Assembly: GCA_905234495.1 (NCBI GenBank)
Contig: CAJOHE010000007.1
Location: 1 to 64,000 of the forward strand
DNA: 64,000 bases
Direction: 5' to 3'
Source of the DNA: an uncultured Eubacterium sp.
GTDB lineage: Bacteria > Bacillota > Clostridia > Oscillospirales > Acutalibacteraceae
Part shown: in pieces, positions 60,396 to 64,000 of the stretch
Layout of the letters: each line of letters opens with the position of its first letter
How positions within the stretch are numbered: the stretch's first letter is position 1
The notes under the pieces: model-generated
Told to the model about the DNA's origin: nothing
Database searches by the model: none
The model's input: the letters and a program-made list of their open reading frames with translations, nothing else
Program-made: the position numbers and the translations under genes

Positions 60396-61707
60396 TATCG
60401 TTCTCGCACTTGTTACGGTGCTGACTCTCGACATAACGGCGTTTGCCGCAAACGGGGTAACTCAGGTAATCTTTACCCCCGCCGAGCCCATCGTGCTCAC
60501 CGAAAACACCGACGGCCTCTGGATTGACGGTGAAAACGGCGACAGGTTTTTCTGGTATTCCGTGCAGGGTAAGGTCGACAGCCTCGGTAACAAAATCACC
60601 GTAAAAAAGGGTACCCTGCAGACGGTTTACGAATACAGGGAATACGTCTATTACGAGGAATATTCCGAGCAGTATATGACCGCTATGGACTATCTCGATT
60701 CAAACGATAACCACCTTCTCTGGCAGTGGGATTCAGACCAGGACAACGAGCACTGGTATCCCGGCGGAACGTATAGCTTTTCCCTCATTGTTGACGAGGT
60801 TTCGTGCAGCGTTCCCGTAACGGTTGAAGAGGGTCCCGTAAAATCAATCGAGCTTGAGAAAAGCGTCTCTGTAAAGGAAAATACAAACGGCTATCCCTCG
60901 TGGATTTACGACTTTGAAAACGAAAAGGATATCCCTTATTATAACTACATCGAAAACGACGTTTTGGGGCAGGCGGGGCTCAGCCTGAAAGTGAATTATT
61001 CCGACGGCTCAACGGGCTCTGTCAAAGCCAAAAAGGTGACTCTGACCTTCGACGACGGCAGTATTTCATACTACGTTTTCGTCGATGAAAACGGCAATGA
61101 GGTCGACCTTTTTGCCCAGTCAAATCAGACCGCGTCACCGTTTAAACCGAACGGCAAAAACGTTATCCGCATAACCTATCTCGGCAGGGAACTTGAAATA
61201 CCCGTAACGGTCGTTGCGGCGAGTAAGTGGACGAAATACGACGGCAAGTGGTACTATGTAAATAACGGTTACTGTTCCACTCTCTGGCAAAAGATTTCGG
61301 GCAAATGGTACTATTTTGACAGGCACGGCGAAATGCAGACGGGCTGGAAAAGCATCTCGGGACACTGGTATTATCTCGGCACCTCGGGCGCTATGGCGAC
61401 GGGCTGGACAAAGGTCGGCAAAAAATGGTACTACCTCGGCACCAACGGCGCGATGAGAACGGGCTGGATGAAGCAGTCGGGCAAGTGGTACTACCTTGAC
61501 GAATCGGGCAAAATGGCAGTCGGCTGGACGCAGATTTCAAGCCTCTGGTACTATTTCAACGCCGACGGAACGATGAAAACGGGCTGGATGAAACAGTCGG
61601 GCAAATGGTACTATTTCTTCCCCTCGGGCGAAATGGCTAAGGGCCGTCACACAATAAACGGCAAGCAGTACAGATTCAAGCCGAGCGGCGAATGTGCAAA
61701 TCCGTAA
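60379..61707 (+). CDS. Secreted protein with eight wall-binding repeats
   Basis: 442 aa from the ATG at 60379 behind AAGGGTG; an upstream ATG in frame lies within the previous gene without a site. Signal peptide ending near AFAANG. Residues ~25-280 are beta-rich with repeated SVSVKENTNG or VLTENTDG-like starts, reading as two Ig-like bacterial domains. Residues ~285-440 are eight choline-binding-type repeats (TGWMKQSGKWYYLDESGKM). No enzymatic domain is visible. It is the last gene of the apbE-eet-like operon, unusual company for a wall protein. Confidence 0.85.
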   Translation: MKRIISIVLALVTVLTLDITAFAANGVTQVIFTPAEPIVLTENTDGLWIDGENGDRFFWYSVQGKVDSLGNKITVKKGTLQTVYEYREYVYYEEYSEQYMTAMDYLDSNDNHLLWQWDSDQDNEHWYPGGTYSFSLIVDEVSCSVPVTVEEGPVKSIELEKSVSVKENTNGYPSWIYDFENEKDIPYYNYIENDVLGQAGLSLKVNYSDGSTGSVKAKKVTLTFDDGSISYYVFVDENGNEVDLFAQSNQTASPFKPNGKNVIRITYLGRELEIPVTVVAASKWTKYDGKWYYVNNGYCSTLWQKISGKWYYFDRHGEMQTGWKSISGHWYYLGTSGAMATGWTKVGKKWYYLGTNGAMRTGWMKQSGKWYYLDESGKMAVGWTQISSLWYYFNADGTMKTGWMKQSGKWYYFFPSGEMAKGRHTINGKQYRFKPSGECANP

Positions 61708-61713
61708 ATAAAA

Positions 61714-61743
61714 CAGGGCAGGTAAAAACCTGCCCGTTTTTTT
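61714..61743. terminator. Bidirectional terminator
   Basis: GGGCAGG (61716-61722) pairs with CCTGCCC (61729-61735), with T's after it and A's before; serves this gene and the convergent coat gene. Confidence 0.85.
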
Positions 61744-62005
61744 ATGCCGTGGTCTGATTTGAAAACTTCTGCTTTACCGTGTCAATCTTGTTCTGTTCCG
61801 CCTGCTCAGCCTGATACCAGCCCTTTGCCGACATCTGCTGATAGATTGCATCCTGCATACAGAGCGACTCGTTGAGAGCCGCCTTGAACGCCTGATTGAT
61901 GTTTTGGGTTGAGGACTCGATTGAGCCGTGCATATAGAGGTCGCACACCCCTTTTTCAAGCATAAGAATATCCTGCATCAGATTTTTGTCCTGATTGTTC
62001 TGCAT
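61742..62005 (-). CDS. CotF-type spore coat protein
   Basis: 87 aa, GGGGGA site. Helical protein with DILMLEKGVCDLYMHGSIES, FKAALNESLCMQDAIYQQM and GWYQAEQAEQNKI, matching the coat F domain. Lies 9 bases after a shorter partner on the same strand. Predicted to be incorporated into the spore coat. Confidence 0.85.
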   Translation of the reverse strand: MQNNQDKNLMQDILMLEKGVCDLYMHGSIESSTQNINQAFKAALNESLCMQDAIYQQMSAKGWYQAEQAEQNKIDTVKQKFSNQTTA

Positions 62006-62014
62006 AGTTCCCCC

Positions 62015-62191
62015 TTAGTTTAAAAGACTGTAAAAGCTGTTGAAAATCTGGCGGTGCTTTGCCGCCATATCCTGAACGGAATTTTTGAGCTGCGTATCGC
62101 TGACGCCCGTGATTATCTCGCTTAATCTGGTCTGAAAATACTGCTCGTGACCGAGGGCGTCTTCCACATATAATAGCTCTTTAGATGTCAT
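62015..62191 (-). CDS. Small CotF-like partner protein
   Basis: 58 aa from the ATG at 62191 behind GGGGGGTG; an upstream GTG overlaps that motif. Helical, beginning TSKELLYVEDALGHEQYF and ending KHRQIFNSFYSLLN. Short proteins of this type precede CotF genes in many clostridia, probably as a coat heteromer partner. First gene of the coat pair. Confidence 0.75.
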   Translation of the reverse strand: MTSKELLYVEDALGHEQYFQTRLSEIITGVSDTQLKNSVQDMAAKHRQIFNSFYSLLN

Positions 62192-62270
62192 ACCAATCAC
62201 CCCCCGCTATTATTCTGGAACATTTTTACAGGTTTTATGCAGACAAAATTGTTAAGATTTGCGAAAAAAG

Positions 62271-62299
62271 TTGACAAACATATACTAAATTAGTATTAT
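62271..62299 (+). promoter_or_regulatory. Promoter with palindromic operator
   Basis: TTGACA (62271-62276), 17-bp spacer, TATTAT (62294-62299). The spacer and -10 contain the palindrome ATACTAA-A-TTAGTAT (62282-62296), 7-bp perfect arms, well placed for repressor binding. Confidence 0.6.
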
Positions 62300-62327
62300 A
62301 GGTAAAAACCTTACGGGAGGTGGGAAA

Positions 62328-64000
62328 ATGAAATTTGCAAAAATAACAGCGGCTTTGCTTGCTGTTGCGATTCTTTTTACCTCTTTACCCGTATTTGCCG
62401 CGCAGAGCGGTGACGGCGAAAGCCGTATTTATTTTTATAACACCGCGGGAAACGGCGCCGCAAACGGTGATTTCATCATCGTTGAATCTCAGGGAAGGTA
62501 CGGACTGATTGACGCAGGCCACAGATATTCTTCCGAGATTAAGGACGAGAGAGGGGTTCATCTTCTCGCGCCGATGTCCGCGTCCCTCTCAAGTCAGGTC
62601 GCGTATAAAAACGGCGTAGACGCCGCCGAGTATATGATTGAAACCCTCGGCATAAAGCATCTCGATTTCATAATCGGCACCCATTCCCATTCCGACCATA
62701 TCGGCGGTATTCCCGAAATTGCGCAGTACACGTTTGAGGACGGCGGCGAAAGCAAAAACCTCGTTGACTCAGACACGGTTTACATCTATAAGGATTTTCG
62801 CCACATCAACAATCTGACCGACGACCTTGAGGAATACACCTCGACCTCGTGGCACACACAGGCATTTTACTATCAGGCGAAAAAAACGATGGCGTCAAAG
62901 GGCGCAGGTCTTGTTGAGGTTTCAAAGGGCGTTATGGCGGACGAAAGCCCGTCGCAGCCACGCCTCGATTACGGTGAGGAATGCGCCGCTCTCGAAGCGG
63001 CCGGGCTCACCGACACGTCATACTATCAGGGCGACTCGGGCAATTTCCTCGACGACTATATCGCCTTCACTTTCGGAAATCTCAGCATGAGAATATACAA
63101 TCTCTTCTCGCACTACACGACGGTTGACGAAAACGTCAATTCCATCGTCGTTACAATAACCGACGGAAATCTCAGGGTCGCAAGCCTTGCGGACATCAAC
63201 GTTGACGACAGAACCGAGCAGCGCCTTGCGCGTGAAATCAGCTCGCAGCAGGGAACGATGGACCTTGTGAAGGTTGCCCACCACGGCGGCAAGGGCTCAA
63301 ATGCAAGGGAAACGCTCGACTGCTTCAAGCCGAGATACGCCGTTGTGACGAGGAAGGAAAACAACCTCAACGGCGATAGCTCAAACAGCTCTTTTTCGCT
63401 TGCGCTCTACTATTCAAAAACGAATTATTCAACAGTTTTCTACGAGGTCGGCTCGTCCGATTTTGCGCTCGTCGCTCAGTTCGGCGAGGACGATTTTGAG
63501 TTCAGCAACCTGACGGGCAGGGGCGATGACGTAGCCTTTGAAAGCGCGGAAAACTGTATCAACAATATGACCTACGCGGACGGCTGGAGCAGGTGGGACA
63601 ACGAGTGGGGCGACAACCCCTCGTCGGATTACTACTACTTTGAGGACAACCGGCTTCGCACGGGCTGGCTCAAGGACGACGAGAGCTTCTACTATCTCGA
63701 CACCGACGGCAGAATGCTGACGGGCTGGCAGTTTATTGAGGGCGAATGGTACTATTTCAGGTCAAACGGCGTTATGAAGACGGGCTGGCTCGGACTTGAC
63801 GACAGCTGGTACTACCTCGGAAACGACGGAATAATGAACACTGGCTGGGTTAAGATTTCGGGCAAGTGGTATTATTTCAGCTCAAACGGCGTGATGCAGA
63901 CGGGCTGGACGAAGCTCGGCGACAAGTGGTACTATTTCAAGGACGACGGCTCAGCCGCAACGGGCTGGACGGTGGTCGACGGCGACTACTATTACTTCGA
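62328..64000 (+). CDS. Surface MBL-fold esterase with wall-binding repeats, Pce/CbpE-like (3' end outside window)
   Basis: At least 557 codons; the frame is open to the window edge. ATG at 62328 behind GGGAGGTGGG. Signal peptide (KITAALLAVAILFTSLPVFA). Residues ~30-350 are a metallo-beta-lactamase fold with the metal site GTHSHSDHIGG (H119, H121, D123, H124) and DLVKVAHHGGKGSN. From ~residue 430 there are seven or more repeats of the TGWxxxDGxWYYF type, still running at 64000. The same order occurs in pneumococcal phosphorylcholine esterase Pce/CbpE (LDFILVTHTHSDHIG; DLMKFNHHH). An activity on choline-decorated wall polymers is inferred from architecture. A ComEC-like hydrolase without choline preference is the alternative. 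Confidence 0.8.
   Translation, partial: MKFAKITAALLAVAILFTSLPVFAAQSGDGESRIYFYNTAGNGAANGDFIIVESQGRYGLIDAGHRYSSEIKDERGVHLLAPMSASLSSQVAYKNGVDAAEYMIETLGIKHLDFIIGTHSHSDHIGGIPEIAQYTFEDGGESKNLVDSDTVYIYKDFRHINNLTDDLEEYTSTSWHTQAFYYQAKKTMASKGAGLVEVSKGVMADESPSQPRLDYGEECAALEAAGLTDTSYYQGDSGNFLDDYIAFTFGNLSMRIYNLFSHYTTVDENVNSIVVTITDGNLRVASLADINVDDRTEQRLAREISSQQGTMDLVKVAHHGGKGSNARETLDCFKPRYAVVTRKENNLNGDSSNSSFSLALYYSKTNYSTVFYEVGSSDFALVAQFGEDDFEFSNLTGRGDDVAFESAENCINNMTYADGWSRWDNEWGDNPSSDYYYFEDNRLRTGWLKDDESFYYLDTDGRMLTGWQFIEGEWYYFRSNGVMKTGWLGLDDSWYYLGNDGIMNTGWVKISGKWYYFSSNGVMQTGWTKLGDKWYYFKDDGSAATGWTVVDGDYYYF

Overview
The window reads as chromosome of an anaerobic, endospore-forming Gram-positive bacterium of the Eubacteriales, probably an Oscillospirales/Ruminococcus-like gut lineage. 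This rests on gene content: a tricistronic gerA-gerB-gerC germinant receptor, CotF-type coat genes and a small spore-surface protein; an rnfCDGEAB ion-pumping operon; oxygen defence by flavodiiron protein, reverse rubrerythrin and superoxide reductase; the darA-holB-ricT order known from Bacillus; and cell-wall proteins made of choline-binding-type GW/WYY repeats. Base composition looks balanced by eye. No rRNA, tRNA, CRISPR array, prophage or intact transposase was recognised.

Layout. 1-310: two tandem copies of a structured RNA unit (the first cut by the window edge). 336-3010, minus strand: a miniature amidohydrolase-like protein, a flavodiiron protein, and a DUF421/DUF4363 pair. 3071-6624: germinant receptor operon. 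6858-10016: citrate synthase, an unknown membrane protein and an AEC transporter. 10141-12531: darA-holB-ricT and a 2[4Fe-4S] ferredoxin. 12666-16142, minus strand: trmB and two FAD-dependent oxidoreductases. 16229-21590: ribosomal and transcription block rpmG-secE-nusG-rplK-rplA, a RibU-like transporter behind a structured leader, then an L10 leader with rplJ-rplL. 21678-26201: a solute-binding lipoprotein, a small lipoprotein, ilvA-ridA, a candidate MITE and ilvC. 26349-31467: DUF815 ATPase, then a response regulator, histidine kinase and HtrA protease. 31820-38366, minus strand: gltX-glnS-typA-hemW and a small spore protein. 38494-39958: DUF4250, reverse rubrerythrin, superoxide reductase. 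40169-48742: a REC-PAS protein without output domain, a VanW protein with 12 wall-binding repeats, obg, mrnC, murA, walJ (yycJ), rlmH. 49208-50863, minus strand: a minimal sufC-sufB pair. 52428-60395: rnfCDGEAB, a duplicated-domain lipoprotein, apbE, a NusG-domain-II protein and a Gx transporter. 60379 to the end: two further repeat-bearing surface proteins around a CotF pair; the last resembles pneumococcal phosphorylcholine esterase and runs off the window.

How it fits together. Rnf would couple ferredoxin oxidation to ion export; RnfG and RnfD carry the Thr motifs for covalent FMN, and ApbE, the FMN-threonine transferase, is encoded downstream with two small membrane proteins resembling Listeria EetA/EetB. 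The flavin theme recurs in the RibU-like transporter. IlvA releases reactive enamines that RidA hydrolyses, and IlvC continues branched-chain synthesis from the 2-oxobutanoate. Three proteins with choline-binding-type repeats, one carrying a Pce-like esterase domain, suggest a decorated wall polymer.

The points most worth a second look are the Rnf/flavinylation/Eet-like locus with its duplicated lipoprotein, an apparently leaderless apbE, the Pce-like esterase under a palindromic operator, the tandem RNA units at the window start, the unassigned leader before the RibU-like gene, and several miniature inverted-repeat elements, one of them inside the 3' end of hemW.
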